Shown here: positions 35,130 to 44,055 of the stretch, one piece after another
Position numbering within the stretch: the stretch's first letter is position 1
Layout: every line of letters begins with the position of its first letter
NCBI RefSeq assembly: GCF_020400585.1
Contig: NZ_JAINVF010000013.1
Coordinates: 124,001 to 188,000, forward strand
Reading direction: 5' to 3'
Source of the DNA: Streptomyces sp. NK08204
GTDB lineage: Bacteria; Actinomycetota; Actinomycetes; Streptomycetales; Streptomycetaceae
DNA length: 64,000 bases
Position numbers and translations under genes: made by a program
The notes under the pieces: model-generated
What the model was told of the DNA's origin: nothing
Database searches by the model: none
The model's input: the letters and a program-made list of their open reading frames with translations, nothing else

Positions 35130-36392
35130 TCAGGCGACCTCGACCGCCGCGAGGTTCTTCTTCCCGCGCCGCAGCACCAGCCACCGCCCGTGCAGCAGAT
35201 CCTCCTTGGCGGGCACCGCGTCCTCCGCGGTGACCTTCACGTTGTTCACGTAGGCCCCGCCCTCCTTCACGGTCCGGCGCGCGGCGGACTTGCTGGCCAC
35301 CAGGCCGACCTCGGCGAGCAGGTCCACCACCGGGGCCGGCTCGGCGACCGTGATGTGCGGCAGTTCCGACAGCGCCGCGGCCAGCGTCCGCTCGTCGAGG
35401 TCCGCCAGCTCGCCCTGACCGAACAGCGCCTTGGACGCGGCGATCACGGCGGCCGTCTGCTGGGCGCCGTGCACCAGCGTCGTCAGCTCCTCGGCCAGCG
35501 CACGCTGGGCGGCCCGGGCCTGCGGGCGCTCCTCGGTCTGCTGCTCCAGCTCCTCCAGCTCCTCGCGAGACTTGAAGGACAGGATGCGCATGTACGTCGA
35601 GATGTCCCGGTCGTCCACGTTCAGCCAGAACTGGTAGAACGCGTACGGCGTCGTCATCTCCGGGTCGAGCCACACGGCGCCGCCCTCGGTCTTGCCGAAC
35701 TTGGTGCCGTCCGCCTTGGTCATCAGCGGCGTCGCCAGCGCGTGCACGTCCGCGTGCGGTTCCAGCTTGTGGATCAGGTCCAGACCGGCCGTGAGGTTGC
35801 CCCACTGGTCGCTGCCGCCCTGCTGGAGCGTGCAGCCGTAGCGCCGGTACAACTGCAGGAAGTCCATGCCCTGCAGGATCTGGTAGCTGAACTCCGTGTA
35901 GCTGATGCCCTGGTCCGACTCCAGGCGACGGGCCACGGAGTCCTTGGTCAGCATCTTGTTGACGCGGAAGTGCTTGCCGATGTCCCGCAGGAACTCGATC
36001 GCGGACAGCCCCGCGGTCCAGTCGAGGTTGTTGACCATCACGGCCGCGTTCTCACCCTCGAAGGACAGGAACGGCTCGATCTGGGCACGGAGCTTGCCCA
36101 CCCAGCCGGCCACCGTCTCGGGGTCGTTCAGCGTGCGCTCCGCGGTCGGGCGCGGGTCACCGATCAGCCCCGTCGCGCCGCCGACCAGCGCCAGCGGCCG
36201 GTGCCCGGCCTGCTGGAGCCGGCGCACGGTCAGCACCTGCACCAGGTGCCCCACGTGCAGCGACGGCGCGGTCGGGTCGAAACCGCAATAGAACGTGACG
36301 GGACCGTCCGCGAGCGCCTTACGCAAAGCGTCCTCGTCGGTGGACAGGGCGAACAGCCCTCGCCACTTCAGCTCGTCGACGATGTCCGTCAC
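35130..36392 (-). CDS. tyrS: Tyrosyl-tRNA synthetase
   Basis: 420-residue class I synthetase charging tRNA-Tyr in the cytoplasm. The HIGH motif appears as HVGH (46-49) in APSLHVGHL, the tyrosine pocket as YCGFDPTA and GGSDQWGN, and the KMSKS loop as KFGKT (231-235). A C-terminal S4 RNA-binding domain starts near residue 350 (ASKSAARRTVKEGGAYVNN). Length is standard for the bacterial TyrRS. No T-box leader was seen in the short gap upstream. It follows pmbA on the same strand by 56 bases. Confidence 0.97.
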   Translation of the reverse strand: MTDIVDELKWRGLFALSTDEDALRKALADGPVTFYCGFDPTAPSLHVGHLVQVLTVRRLQQAGHRPLALVGGATGLIGDPRPTAERTLNDPETVAGWVGKLRAQIEPFLSFEGENAAVMVNNLDWTAGLSAIEFLRDIGKHFRVNKMLTKDSVARRLESDQGISYTEFSYQILQGMDFLQLYRRYGCTLQQGGSDQWGNLTAGLDLIHKLEPHADVHALATPLMTKADGTKFGKTEGGAVWLDPEMTTPYAFYQFWLNVDDRDISTYMRILSFKSREELEELEQQTEERPQARAAQRALAEELTTLVHGAQQTAAVIAASKALFGQGELADLDERTLAAALSELPHITVAEPAPVVDLLAEVGLVASKSAARRTVKEGGAYVNNVKVTAEDAVPAKEDLLHGRWLVLRRGKKNLAAVEVA

Positions 36393-36448
36393 GGTTCTCG
36401 TGTCTCCTCAATGATCCCAAGGCGGTCGGGTGACAGCCGACTACGAGG

Positions 36449-37843
36449 TTATACGCCCTGGCTGACAGAGCTCATATTGAAATCGGGGATGCGCAGCGCG
36501 GGCATCGCGGTCCGGGTGAACCAGTCGCTCCACTCGCGCGGCAGCGTCTTCTCCGTCCGCCCGGCCTCCGTGGCCCGCCCCAGCAGGTCGACCGGCGACT
36601 CGTTGAACCGGAAGTTGTTCACCTGGCCGGTCACCTCGCCGTTCTCCACGAGGTAGACGCCGTCCCGGGTCAGGCCCGTGAGCAGCAGGGTCGCCGGGTC
36701 GACCTCGCGGATGTACCACAGGCAGGTGAGCAGCAGCCCGCGCTCGGTGCTCGCGACCATCTCCTCCAGGGAGCGGTCCTGGCCGCCGTCCAGGATCAGG
36801 TTCCCGGGCGCCGGGGCGACGGGCAGCCCGGTCAGGCCCGCGCTGTGCCGGGTGGTCGTCAGGTGCTGCAGCTCACCCCGGCTGATCCACTCGGTGGGGT
36901 GTGCGGGCAGCCCGTTGTCGAACACCGACTGGTCGCCGCCCGAGGAGTGCGCGATCACGAACGGCGGGCACTCCAGACCGGGCTCATCGGGGTCGCTGCG
37001 CAGCGTCAGCGGCAGCTCGGAGAGCTTCTCGCCCACGCGTGTGCCGCCGCCCGGACGGGAGAACACCGTCCGGCCCTCGGCCGCGTCCCGGCCCGACGCC
37101 GACCACAGCTGGTAGATCAGCAGGTCCGCGACGGCCGCGGGCGGCAGCAGCGTCTCGTACCGGCCCGCGGGCAGCTCCACGCGCCGCTCGGCCCAGCCCA
37201 GGCGCACGGCCAGCTCCGCGTCCAGCGCACCCGGGTCGACGTCCTTGAAGTCCCGCGTGACCCGGCCGGCCCACGCCGAGCGGGTACGGTCCGGGGACTT
37301 GGCGTTCAGCTCCAGCGTGCCCGTCGGCTGGTCGTGCCGCAGGCGCAGGCCCGTGGACGTACCCACATACGTGGACACCAGCTCGTGGTTGGCGAAACCG
37401 TACAGTTCCCGGCCGCCCGCACGCGCACGTGCGAAGGCCTCGCCGAGCGCTGGGGCGAAGTCGGCGAAGACGGCCGAGGAGGTCTCGGCGGGCGCGTCGG
37501 TGAAGTCCGGCGACTGCGGCACGCCGGTGACCAGCGGCTGTGCGTCCTCGGCAGGGCCGGCCCCGCGCGCGGCGGCCTCGGCGGCGCGCACTAGGGGCTC
37601 CAGCTCGTCCGCCGTGACGGCCGACCGGGACACCACCCCCGAGGCCGTGCCCTCCTTGCCGTCCACGGTCGCGATCACCGTGAGCGTACGGCCCCTCGTC
37701 ACACCGTTCGTGGTGAGCGCGTTGCCCGCCCAGCGCAGGTTGGCGGTGGAGTGCTCGTCGGCGATGACGACACAGCCGTCGGCCCGGGACAGCGCGAGAG
37801 CCTGCTCGACGACCTCGTGCGGCTTGTTGGTGCGGGCGCTCAT
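36449..37843 (-). CDS. pmbA: TldD/PmbA family protein, PmbA-like subunit
   Basis: 464 residues. TldD and PmbA (TldE) form a heterodimeric zinc metalloprotease that trims unfolded peptides and leader peptides. This subunit lacks the HExxxH site, as PmbA does. Features: LYGFANHELVSTYVGTSTGLRLRHDQP, LPAGRYETLLPPAAVADLL and the C-terminal TLLLTGLTRDGVYLVENGEVTGQVNNFRFNESP. Its ATG overlaps the tldD stop as ATGA, so the pair is translationally coupled, which fits a 1:1 complex. Confidence 0.92.
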   Translation of the reverse strand: MSARTNKPHEVVEQALALSRADGCVVIADEHSTANLRWAGNALTTNGVTRGRTLTVIATVDGKEGTASGVVSRSAVTADELEPLVRAAEAAARGAGPAEDAQPLVTGVPQSPDFTDAPAETSSAVFADFAPALGEAFARARAGGRELYGFANHELVSTYVGTSTGLRLRHDQPTGTLELNAKSPDRTRSAWAGRVTRDFKDVDPGALDAELAVRLGWAERRVELPAGRYETLLPPAAVADLLIYQLWSASGRDAAEGRTVFSRPGGGTRVGEKLSELPLTLRSDPDEPGLECPPFVIAHSSGGDQSVFDNGLPAHPTEWISRGELQHLTTTRHSAGLTGLPVAPAPGNLILDGGQDRSLEEMVASTERGLLLTCLWYIREVDPATLLLTGLTRDGVYLVENGEVTGQVNNFRFNESPVDLLGRATEAGRTEKTLPREWSDWFTRTAMPALRIPDFNMSSVSQGV

Positions 37844-39363
37844 CGGCCGGCCTCCTGGGTGGTGTTCAGAATGTTGACGCCCTCGAAGAGGGCCGAGGGG
37901 CACCCGTGCGACACGGCGGCCACCTGTCCTGGCTGGGCCTTGCCGCAGTTGAAGGCACCGCCGAGGACATAGGTCTGCGGGCCGCCGACGGCCGCCATGG
38001 AACCCCAGAAGTCGGTGGTCGTGGCCTGGTAGGCGACGTCCCTGAGCTGCCCGGTGATCCGCCCGTTCTCGATCCTGAAGAAGCGCTGGCCGGTGAACTG
38101 GAAGTTGTAGCGCTGCATGTCGATCGACCAGGACCGGTCGCCGACGACGTAGATGCCCCGGTCGACGCCCCCGATCAGATCCTCCGTGGACAGGCCGGCC
38201 GGATCCGGCTGCAGCGAGACGTTCGCCATGCGCTGCACCGGCACATGGGCGGGGGAGTCGGCGTACGCGCAGCCGTTGGACCGGTCGAACCCGGTCAGCT
38301 TCGCGATCCTGCGGTCCAGCTGGTAGCCGACGAGCGTGCCGTCCTTCACCAGGTCCCAGGACTGGGCCTCGACGCCCTCGTCGTCGTACCCGATCGTCGC
38401 GAGGCCGTGCTCGGCGGTGCGGTCACCGGTGACGTTCATCAGCTCGGAGCCGTACTTCAGCTTGCCCAGCTGGTCGAAGGTGGCGAACGAGGTGCCGGCG
38501 TAGGCGGCCTCGTAGCCGAGGGCGCGGTCCAGCTCGGTGGCGTGCCCGATGGACTCGTGGATCGTCAGCCACAGGTTGGACGGGTCGACGACCAGGTCGT
38601 ACAGACCCGGCTCCACGCTCGGCGCGCGCATCTTCTCGGCGAGCAGCTCCGGGATCCGCTCCAGCTCGGCGTCCCAGTCCCAGCCGGTGCCGGTCAGGTA
38701 CTCCCAGCCGCGTCCGACCGGCGGCGCGATGGTCCGCATGGAGTCGAACTCGCCGCTGGACTCGTCCACGGACACGGCCGTCAGCTCGGGATGCAGCCGC
38801 ACCCGCTGCTGGGTGGTCACGGTCCCGGCGGTGTCGGCGTAGAACTTGTTCTCGTGCACGGTGAGCAGCGAGGCGTCCACGTGGCTGACACCCTGTGCCG
38901 CCAGCAGCCGCGCGCTCCACTGAGCCAGCAGCGCGACCTTCTCCTCGTCGGGCACCGAGAAGGGGTCGACCTCGTACGACGAGACCCACGTCCTGTCGGC
39001 GTGCACCGGCTCGGCGGCCAGCTCCACGCGCTCGTCCGACCCGGCGGCCTTGAGCACCTGGGCGGAGAGCTTCGCCATCGCCACGGCCTGCGAGGCGACC
39101 TTGGCGGCGGCGTCCAGGGTCAGATCCACCCCGGACGCGAAGCCCCATGTACCGCCGTGCACGACCCGGACCGCGTAGCCGAGGTCGGTGGTGTCGGACG
39201 ATCCGGCGGGCTTGGCGTCCCTGAGCCGCCAGGAGGCACTGCGCACCCGCTCGAACCGGAAGTCCGCGTGCTCGACCCCCAGTGCCCGCGCACGGGCCAG
39301 CGCGGCATCGGCCAGGGCCCTCAGGGGCAATGCCAAGAACGACTGATCGATTTCATGGGGCAC
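37840..39363 (-). CDS. tldD: TldD family metalloprotease subunit
   Basis: 507 residues; the catalytic partner of the PmbA-like protein. The zinc motif HESIGHATELD (HExxxH) is intact at about residue 258, and the later Cys in FNCGKAQPGQ supplies the usual metal-side ligand. Other landmarks: FRFERVRSASWRLRDAKPAGSS, GTWGFAS and FWGSMAAVGGPQTYVLGG. The frame is open to 39390, but GTG 39363 (MPHEIDQSFLALPL) matches the recalled homologous start. No bacteriocin or RiPP precursor gene is adjacent, so general peptide turnover is more likely. Confidence 0.93.
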   Translation of the reverse strand: MPHEIDQSFLALPLRALADAALARARALGVEHADFRFERVRSASWRLRDAKPAGSSDTTDLGYAVRVVHGGTWGFASGVDLTLDAAAKVASQAVAMAKLSAQVLKAAGSDERVELAAEPVHADRTWVSSYEVDPFSVPDEEKVALLAQWSARLLAAQGVSHVDASLLTVHENKFYADTAGTVTTQQRVRLHPELTAVSVDESSGEFDSMRTIAPPVGRGWEYLTGTGWDWDAELERIPELLAEKMRAPSVEPGLYDLVVDPSNLWLTIHESIGHATELDRALGYEAAYAGTSFATFDQLGKLKYGSELMNVTGDRTAEHGLATIGYDDEGVEAQSWDLVKDGTLVGYQLDRRIAKLTGFDRSNGCAYADSPAHVPVQRMANVSLQPDPAGLSTEDLIGGVDRGIYVVGDRSWSIDMQRYNFQFTGQRFFRIENGRITGQLRDVAYQATTTDFWGSMAAVGGPQTYVLGGAFNCGKAQPGQVAAVSHGCPSALFEGVNILNTTQEAGR

Positions 39364-39572
39364 GGGTGGGTTTCCCTTCGCTGTTGCCACCAGGTCCGGG
39401 TGCTCGGACCGTCCGAATCGGCGATACGGAAGTCAAACACGCCGCACACCCTGCGTACATGCGGGATTTCCCTCGACGCGGTGCGGTCGGGCGTCGACGG
39501 GGCACGACGCAGCGGGGGCGGGCGCCGGGAACAACTCCCGCACCCGCCCGTGCCATGGCCTACGAAGCTTGC

Positions 39573-39767
39573 TCAGCCGTCCAGCGACGAGCTGACGGCG
39601 AGCGCCGTGAACGCCGACCAGGCGGCCGGTGTGACGACGAGAGGACGGATCTCCGTGTCCTTGGAGTCGCGGATGTGGACGGCCTCGGGGCGCACGGCGA
39701 CCTCGACGCAGTTGCCGCCACCACTGCCGCTGTAACTGCTCTTGAACCAGGCCAGCTCGGTGCTCAT
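39573..39767 (-). CDS. DUF397 protein (BldB/AbaA-orfD-like small regulator)
   Basis: 64 residues. The DUF397 core is intact: LAWFKSSYSGSGGGNCVEVA then VHIRDSKDTEIRPLVVTPAAWSAFTA. These proteins are encoded after XRE/DUF5753 regulators in Streptomyces and modulate them. ATG 39767 overlaps the XRE stop as ATGA. With the divergent HATPase gene this makes the WhiJ/AbaA-type trio. Confidence 0.95.
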   Translation of the reverse strand: MSTELAWFKSSYSGSGGGNCVEVAVRPEAVHIRDSKDTEIRPLVVTPAAWSAFTALAVSSSLDG

Positions 39768-40615
39768 AGCGCTCCTTGCATCTTTCCCAGCAGATCCACA
39801 GTGGCCATATGACTCAGGGCCTGTGACCGCATCTTCCCATAGCGCTGAAGCATGGAACTGACCAATTTGGGGTGGGTGAGCAGAGTGCTGCTGTCGTGTC
39901 CCTCGACGTACCCAACCCACTGGTGGTTGTCGCGTTCAGCGAGGTACATCTGCCCATCGACGCCCGAGTGATCCTCCTGCCGGAGAGGCATGACAAGGAT
40001 CTCTACATTGCGTCGGGTGCCTTGCTCCAAGAGGTTGTTGATGACTTCCCGCGTCACCTCGAGACCCCCGAGCCGACGTTCCAGAACAGCCTGCTCGATG
40101 AGGAAGGAGAACGCCGTGTTCGGGCGCTCGTCCAAGAGCCGCTGCCGCTCTTGCCGGGCAGCCACTTGCCGCTCGAACTGTTCCTCCGACAGAGGAGGAA
40201 TCTGCCGGTCGAAGATCGCCCGAATGTAACCCTCCGGCTGCAACAACCCCGGAACCGCCCGGCATTCATACGCGTAGAGCGAGATCGCCTCCTCCTCGAT
40301 CCCCGCCCACTGCCGGAACCACGAAGCCAGCCCCGCCCTCCTCGTCAGGCTCCTCGCAGCGGCGCTGAGGACCTTCACGGCGGTCGGCCCCAGCACCTCC
40401 TCCGTCCGCGTGGGCAGATCGGCCGGCGGGAACCGTTTGCCCTGCTCGATCTTGGCGACGTAGGCGGCGGAGTACCGTACCCGCAGGGCGAACTCCTCCT
40501 GGGTCAGCCCGGATGCCTCCCGTAATGCCTTCAGGACCGCGCCGAAGGTCTTGAGGCTGTCGGAGAGTTCGGGTTCGGTGTTCGTGCCGCCGCCTCCGCC
40601 GTGCTCCGCTGTCAT
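39764..40615 (-). CDS. XRE-family regulator with DUF5753 (WhiJ-like)
   Basis: 283 residues. Residues about 20-80 are an XRE helix-turn-helix (FGAVLKALREASGLTQEEFALRVRYSAAYVAKIEQGKRFPP). The rest is the DUF5753 sensor domain (WAGIEEEAISLYAYECRAVPGLLQPEGYIRAIF, then AERDNHQWVGYVEGHDSSTLL). This is the architecture of WhiJ-type regulators that control sporulation and antibiotic production. AAGGAGG lies about nine bases before ATG 40615. Operon with DUF397; the 169-base gap upstream is shared with the divergent ATPase. Confidence 0.94.
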   Translation of the reverse strand: MTAEHGGGGGTNTEPELSDSLKTFGAVLKALREASGLTQEEFALRVRYSAAYVAKIEQGKRFPPADLPTRTEEVLGPTAVKVLSAAARSLTRRAGLASWFRQWAGIEEEAISLYAYECRAVPGLLQPEGYIRAIFDRQIPPLSEEQFERQVAARQERQRLLDERPNTAFSFLIEQAVLERRLGGLEVTREVINNLLEQGTRRNVEILVMPLRQEDHSGVDGQMYLAERDNHQWVGYVEGHDSSTLLTHPKLVSSMLQRYGKMRSQALSHMATVDLLGKMQGAL

Positions 40616-40784
40616 CACCGCGCGCCTCCTTGCCCACGTTCTCGCCGGTCCCCGCTCAACCCACCCCACCCGCCCGGCGTCACGCCGAGTTACCCGCCCA
40701 GTCCAGAGTGTGCACTGGTACAAGCGCGTCTGTATGGGTGTCGTGCCTGTTGGCGGGGTCGGAGGAATCGGAACGCTGGGCGGC

Positions 40785-41249
40785 ATGCCAACACCGCACA
40801 CCCAAGAGGCCGTTACCGTAAGTGTGTTCGTCCAGCGGTTCTCCGCCACGCGGCGCGGGGCCCGGCTCGCACGCCGGCTGGCCGTACACCAGTTGGACCT
40901 GTGGGGCGTGCCGTACGGCAGCCCGGTCTGCGAAGCCGTCGCCCTCGTCGTCGCCGAACTCAGCGCCAACGCCGTTCTGCACGGGCGCGTCCCCGGGCGG
41001 GACTTCGAGCTGAAGCTGCGCTGCGACCGCGCCGCCGGTGTCGTGCGGATCGAGGTGGCCGACACCCACCCGGGGCGGCCGGCGCCCCCGGCGGCGCCGG
41101 ACCCCGAGGACGGCGACGGTGGCAGGGGCCTGCTCCTCGTGGAAGCCGTCGCCGCGCGCTGGGGCGTCGACGAGCGCACGGGGCCGGGCAAGACCGTGTG
41201 GGCGGAGTGCACGCTGTCGGGGCCCCCTCTCCCGTTCGGGCATGGTTGA
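40785..41249 (+). CDS. Anti-sigma-kinase-like HATPase protein
   Basis: 154 residues of the RsbW/SpoIIAB-like HATPase_c_2 group common in Streptomyces. N-box VCEAVALVVAELSANAVLHG, G1-like VADTHPG and G2 DGDGGRGLLLVEAVAARWGV are present. No kinase substrate is encoded next to it. Divergent from the XRE-DUF397 pair, as in whiJ/abaA loci. ATG 40785 chosen by position; GTGs slightly downstream are possible because the ribosome site is weak. Confidence 0.88.
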   Translation: MPTPHTQEAVTVSVFVQRFSATRRGARLARRLAVHQLDLWGVPYGSPVCEAVALVVAELSANAVLHGRVPGRDFELKLRCDRAAGVVRIEVADTHPGRPAPPAAPDPEDGDGGRGLLLVEAVAARWGVDERTGPGKTVWAECTLSGPPLPFGHG

Positions 41250-41269
41250 CGATCACCTCCGCAACAGCG

Positions 41270-41350
41270 CGCTGACACAAGCGAGTTGGACTTCGGCGGT
41301 TGTCAGCGGTGCCGAGTAGGCTTGTCGGCTACTTGGAGTTGACGGTCAAC
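41270..41350. promoter_or_regulatory. Inverted repeats upstream of the HicA-like gene
   Basis: CGCTGACA (41270-41277) and TGTCAGCG (41301-41308) are perfect inverted repeats. GTTGAC-G-GTCAAC (41338-41350) is a perfect palindrome 34 bases before the gene start. All carry TGTCA/TTGAC half-sites like the palindrome downstream of the gene. Operator function is inferred. Confidence 0.55.
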
Positions 41351-41383
41351 TCTTCGACAGGCGAACGGCTTGTGGAGGCGTAC

Positions 41384-41656
41384 GTGGTCGGACGCGAGAT
41401 CGCTGCGGCGGACCATTCGGACAAGGAGATCAGAGAGGTCCTCAAGCGGCTCGTCGCCGACGGATGGGTGCTCAGGTCGGAGGCCCACTGGGGCACGCTG
41501 TACTGCCCGTGCCCGGACCACTGCACGGTGATCCGCGTCGGGGGTACGCCGAAGAACCCCGGCCAGGCGGCCCGACGTATCCAGCGCCAGGCGAAGCGGT
41601 GCCCGTTGCCTCCGGACGACCCCCGGGCGGCCCTGCGTGGCGGTGCCGCCGGGTGA
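41384..41656 (+). CDS. HicA-like small protein (possible mRNA interferase)
   Basis: 90 residues. The central part reads SDKEIREVLKRLVADGWVLRSEAHWGTLYC and then VIRVGGTPKNPGQAARRIQRQAKR, which fits the small double-stranded-RNA-binding-like fold of HicA toxins (helix, GW-strand, conserved His, strand, basic helix). His35 in EAHWG would be the catalytic His. An added CPCPDHC insert could bind metal. GTG 41384 has GGAGG five bases upstream and leaves the palindrome at 41338 outside the gene; earlier in-frame starts would include it. HicA identity is by pattern only. Confidence 0.7.
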   Translation: MVGREIAAADHSDKEIREVLKRLVADGWVLRSEAHWGTLYCPCPDHCTVIRVGGTPKNPGQAARRIQRQAKRCPLPPDDPRAALRGGAAG

Positions 41657-41664
41657 GACCTCGC

Positions 41665-41680
41665 GTTGTCAATTGACAAC
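41665..41680. promoter_or_regulatory. Perfect 16-bp palindrome between HicA-like and HTH genes
   Basis: GTTGTCAATTGACAAC, an exact palindrome nine bases after the HicA-like stop and 125 bases before the HTH gene start. The half-site GTTGTCAA is shared with the sites upstream of the HicA-like gene. Likely an operator for the HTH protein. Confidence 0.65.
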
Positions 41681-41789
41681 AGTGCGGGCCTCGGCGAAGC
41701 TAGCGCCAGGGGGGCGTTCCCTGGAGTGAAAGGCGCAGGAATACAGGAACCAGGAGCGACAGGACACGCGCATGGGGGGCTGGGGCGTC

Positions 41790-42698
41790 ATGGAGTACGA
41801 GTTCCACTTCGTCGTGGACGGGATCAGTGTGGACGACGACTATGCGGTCGGAATCGTCCACGACGTCTTCGACGGGTTACTGACACGCCATCGCGGCCGA
41901 CACTTTCTGGACGTCGCCGAAAGCGGGGCCGACGCGATCGACGCCGCCCACCGCATCGTCGTCCGGCTACGGAAATCCCTTCCTGGCCTGCGCCTGCTGC
42001 GCATCGACCCCGACCTCGTCGGCGTCTCCGACATCGCGGAGCGCGCCGGGCGCTCGCGGCAGAACGTGCAGCAGTGGGTGAGCGGCGAGCGGCGGCAGGA
42101 CAAACTGCCCTTCCCGGACCCGGAGGGGATCGCGGGACGTTCACCGGTGTGGCGTTGGGGAGATGTCAACGCGTGGCTCGCCCAGTTCGGCGAGGGCGAC
42201 GGTGTGCACACACCCACCCGCGACGAGGCCCTGACGATCGACTTCATGCTGCCCAAGTGGCAGCGGACCCTGGATGACGGCCTTCCCCTGGTCAACTTCA
42301 CCGCAGCCGGTGCCGGGGACGGCCGGGACCACGAGCGCGAGACCGTCCAGCGGCTGTTGGAGGGCACGTTGGCCCTCCCCGGCGTGCTGGAGCGCATCGC
42401 GGCGATCCCGCGGACGGAGCAGCAAAGGCTCACCGTGGTGTGTGCGGTCCTACCCGACCGACTGAGCAGTGTCGTGTCCCGGATCGGCCACGACGAGGTC
42501 TGGGCGGTGCTCGCCTTCCAAGGCGCAGAGGGCGAGCTGCACCTCCAGCCCGTCGGTACAGCCAAGGCCCCAGGAGCGGTCCCGGTCTCCAGCCTCGGTC
42601 TCGGCCGTGACGCGACGGTCGGCGACCTACTGCTCGTGCAGACCAACGCCCCGGACGACACCCCTGTCACGCCGATCACACCGGTCGGCCTGGACTGA
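41790..42698 (+). CDS. HTH protein paired with the HicA-like gene
   Basis: 302 residues, not a characterised family. The first 70 residues (YEFHFVVDG, then FLDVAESGADAIDAAHRIVVRLRKSLPG) have the strand-helix order of a HicB/RNase-H-like antitoxin domain. Residues about 75-102 (DLVGVSDIAERAGRSRQNVQQWVSGERR) are a helix-turn-helix, followed by an AlpA/MerR-like wing (LPFPDP, PVWRWGDVNAWLAQF). Residues 150-302 are an unknown domain. ATG 41790 is chosen; ATG 41772 would add six residues (GGWGV). Same strand as the HicA-like gene, 133 bases apart. An antitoxin-repressor is inferred. Confidence 0.75.
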   Translation: MEYEFHFVVDGISVDDDYAVGIVHDVFDGLLTRHRGRHFLDVAESGADAIDAAHRIVVRLRKSLPGLRLLRIDPDLVGVSDIAERAGRSRQNVQQWVSGERRQDKLPFPDPEGIAGRSPVWRWGDVNAWLAQFGEGDGVHTPTRDEALTIDFMLPKWQRTLDDGLPLVNFTAAGAGDGRDHERETVQRLLEGTLALPGVLERIAAIPRTEQQRLTVVCAVLPDRLSSVVSRIGHDEVWAVLAFQGAEGELHLQPVGTAKAPGAVPVSSLGLGRDATVGDLLLVQTNAPDDTPVTPITPVGLD

Positions 42699-42843
42699 GT
42701 CCGGCCGCTCATTCGCTGTCCGAGCCCTGCACGCCGCTGCCGTCCTGCGCGGGCAGACGACTGAGCGGCGGGGCACGGACCCGCGCCGGTGATCTCCGTC
42801 GGATCACCGGCGAAGCCGGCCACGGCCGCACTACGGTGGTGCT

Positions 42844-44022
42844 ATGTCCAGTAAGCGCCGCACGGCCCGCAGGAGCGGCAAGAACAGCAACAGGCCGCGA
42901 AAGAATCAGCGGCCCTCCGCATTCCGTTCGAGCAGCCCTCCGTCCCCGGTCACCTGCGTCCAGCAGGCCCAGGAATGCGAGGAGCTGGCGGCACACCATC
43001 CGGAGGACCGCGAGGAACTGCTCCTGGAGGCCGCCGACGCCTGGGGCGACGCGGGCGAGTACGACCGTGCGATCGCCGTGTACGAGCGGCTGCTGGACCC
43101 GGGGAGCGGGGGGTGCGCGGAACCGGACCTGGTGGACGCCTTCCGGATCGGCCTGCTGTGGGATGCCGGGCGGGCAGAGGAAGCCCGCGAGGCGGCTGCC
43201 GCGTTCCGCAGGCGTCACCCCCGGCACGCGGGGGCCTGGAACTTCGTCGCAGAGGCCGTCGAAGCGTTCGACGAGACGGCCACGGCCGCCGAGTGGTACA
43301 CGGCCGGTGTCACGCATGCGCTCGGCGTGGGTGCGCCGGTGACGGTGGAGCGGGTGGAGGCGGACCCGCAGCACTACGACGTCGAGATGCTCCTCGTCGG
43401 CCGCCACCGGGTACGGCGGCTGCTCGGCGAGCCGCACGACGACTGGGACGCGGTGGCGGACACCCTGCATGAACGGCGTTCGTCCTCCGTTCCCGGCCGG
43501 GTACGGCCGCTGGACGAACTGCATGATCCGCTCTGGGTCAAGCGGCTGGACGAGCAGGGTTCCGAAGCGTTCGAGGACGAGCTCGGCGAGCTGGCCGACC
43601 GGCTGGCGGCCGTCGGCCCGGCCGGCCGGGGCCAGGCCGGCCGACCCGCGCTGCGGACGGCGTGCGTCCTGTACTGGCCCCGACAGGAGTTCACCGCATT
43701 GCTGGAGCGCTGGCCGAAGGCGGCCGACGTCTACGGCGACGACCACGCCGAGCACCTGCGGCAGGTCGAACGGACCTTGCGGGACCTTTCGCAGGAGGGT
43801 GAACCGCGGCTGGCGGTCGGCCGGGCGACCGTGAGCGAGGCGGAGGCGTTCGCCGAGAGCATGGGCGGATCCCCCGACGCCTCGGACCTGCGGTCCGCGT
43901 ACGCGGCCGAGCTCTCCCTCACCGGCCGGGCGACCGCATGGCCCCCACCCCGCAACGGCCCCTGCTGGTGCGGCTCGGAGCGCAAGTACAAGAAGTGCTG
44001 CGGAAATCCTGCGTCGGCGTGA
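42844..44022 (+). CDS. TPR-like protein with SEC-C zinc motif
   Basis: 392 residues. The C-terminus GPCWCGSERKYKKCCG is a SEC-C zinc-binding motif like that at the SecA tail, which binds SecB and the ribosome. Residues about 35-160 form TPR-like helix pairs (LLLEAADAWGDAGEYDRAIAVYERLL, IGLLWDAGRAEEAREAAAAFRRRHPRHAGAWNFVAEA). The basic N-terminus (SSKRRTARRSGKNSNRPRKN) may bind RNA. The middle is helical and unassigned. Role unknown; association with ribosomes or the Sec system is a guess. Separated from fabG by a terminator. Confidence 0.85.
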   Translation: MSSKRRTARRSGKNSNRPRKNQRPSAFRSSSPPSPVTCVQQAQECEELAAHHPEDREELLLEAADAWGDAGEYDRAIAVYERLLDPGSGGCAEPDLVDAFRIGLLWDAGRAEEAREAAAAFRRRHPRHAGAWNFVAEAVEAFDETATAAEWYTAGVTHALGVGAPVTVERVEADPQHYDVEMLLVGRHRVRRLLGEPHDDWDAVADTLHERRSSSVPGRVRPLDELHDPLWVKRLDEQGSEAFEDELGELADRLAAVGPAGRGQAGRPALRTACVLYWPRQEFTALLERWPKAADVYGDDHAEHLRQVERTLRDLSQEGEPRLAVGRATVSEAEAFAESMGGSPDASDLRSAYAAELSLTGRATAWPPPRNGPCWCGSERKYKKCCGNPASA

Positions 44023-44055
44023 ACGCCGGAAGGATACGAGGGCGACTGTAGGAAC

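Noticed and set aside
36393..36448. T-box leader before tyrS or another leader element
   Set aside because: Gap too short and no T-box sequence visible.
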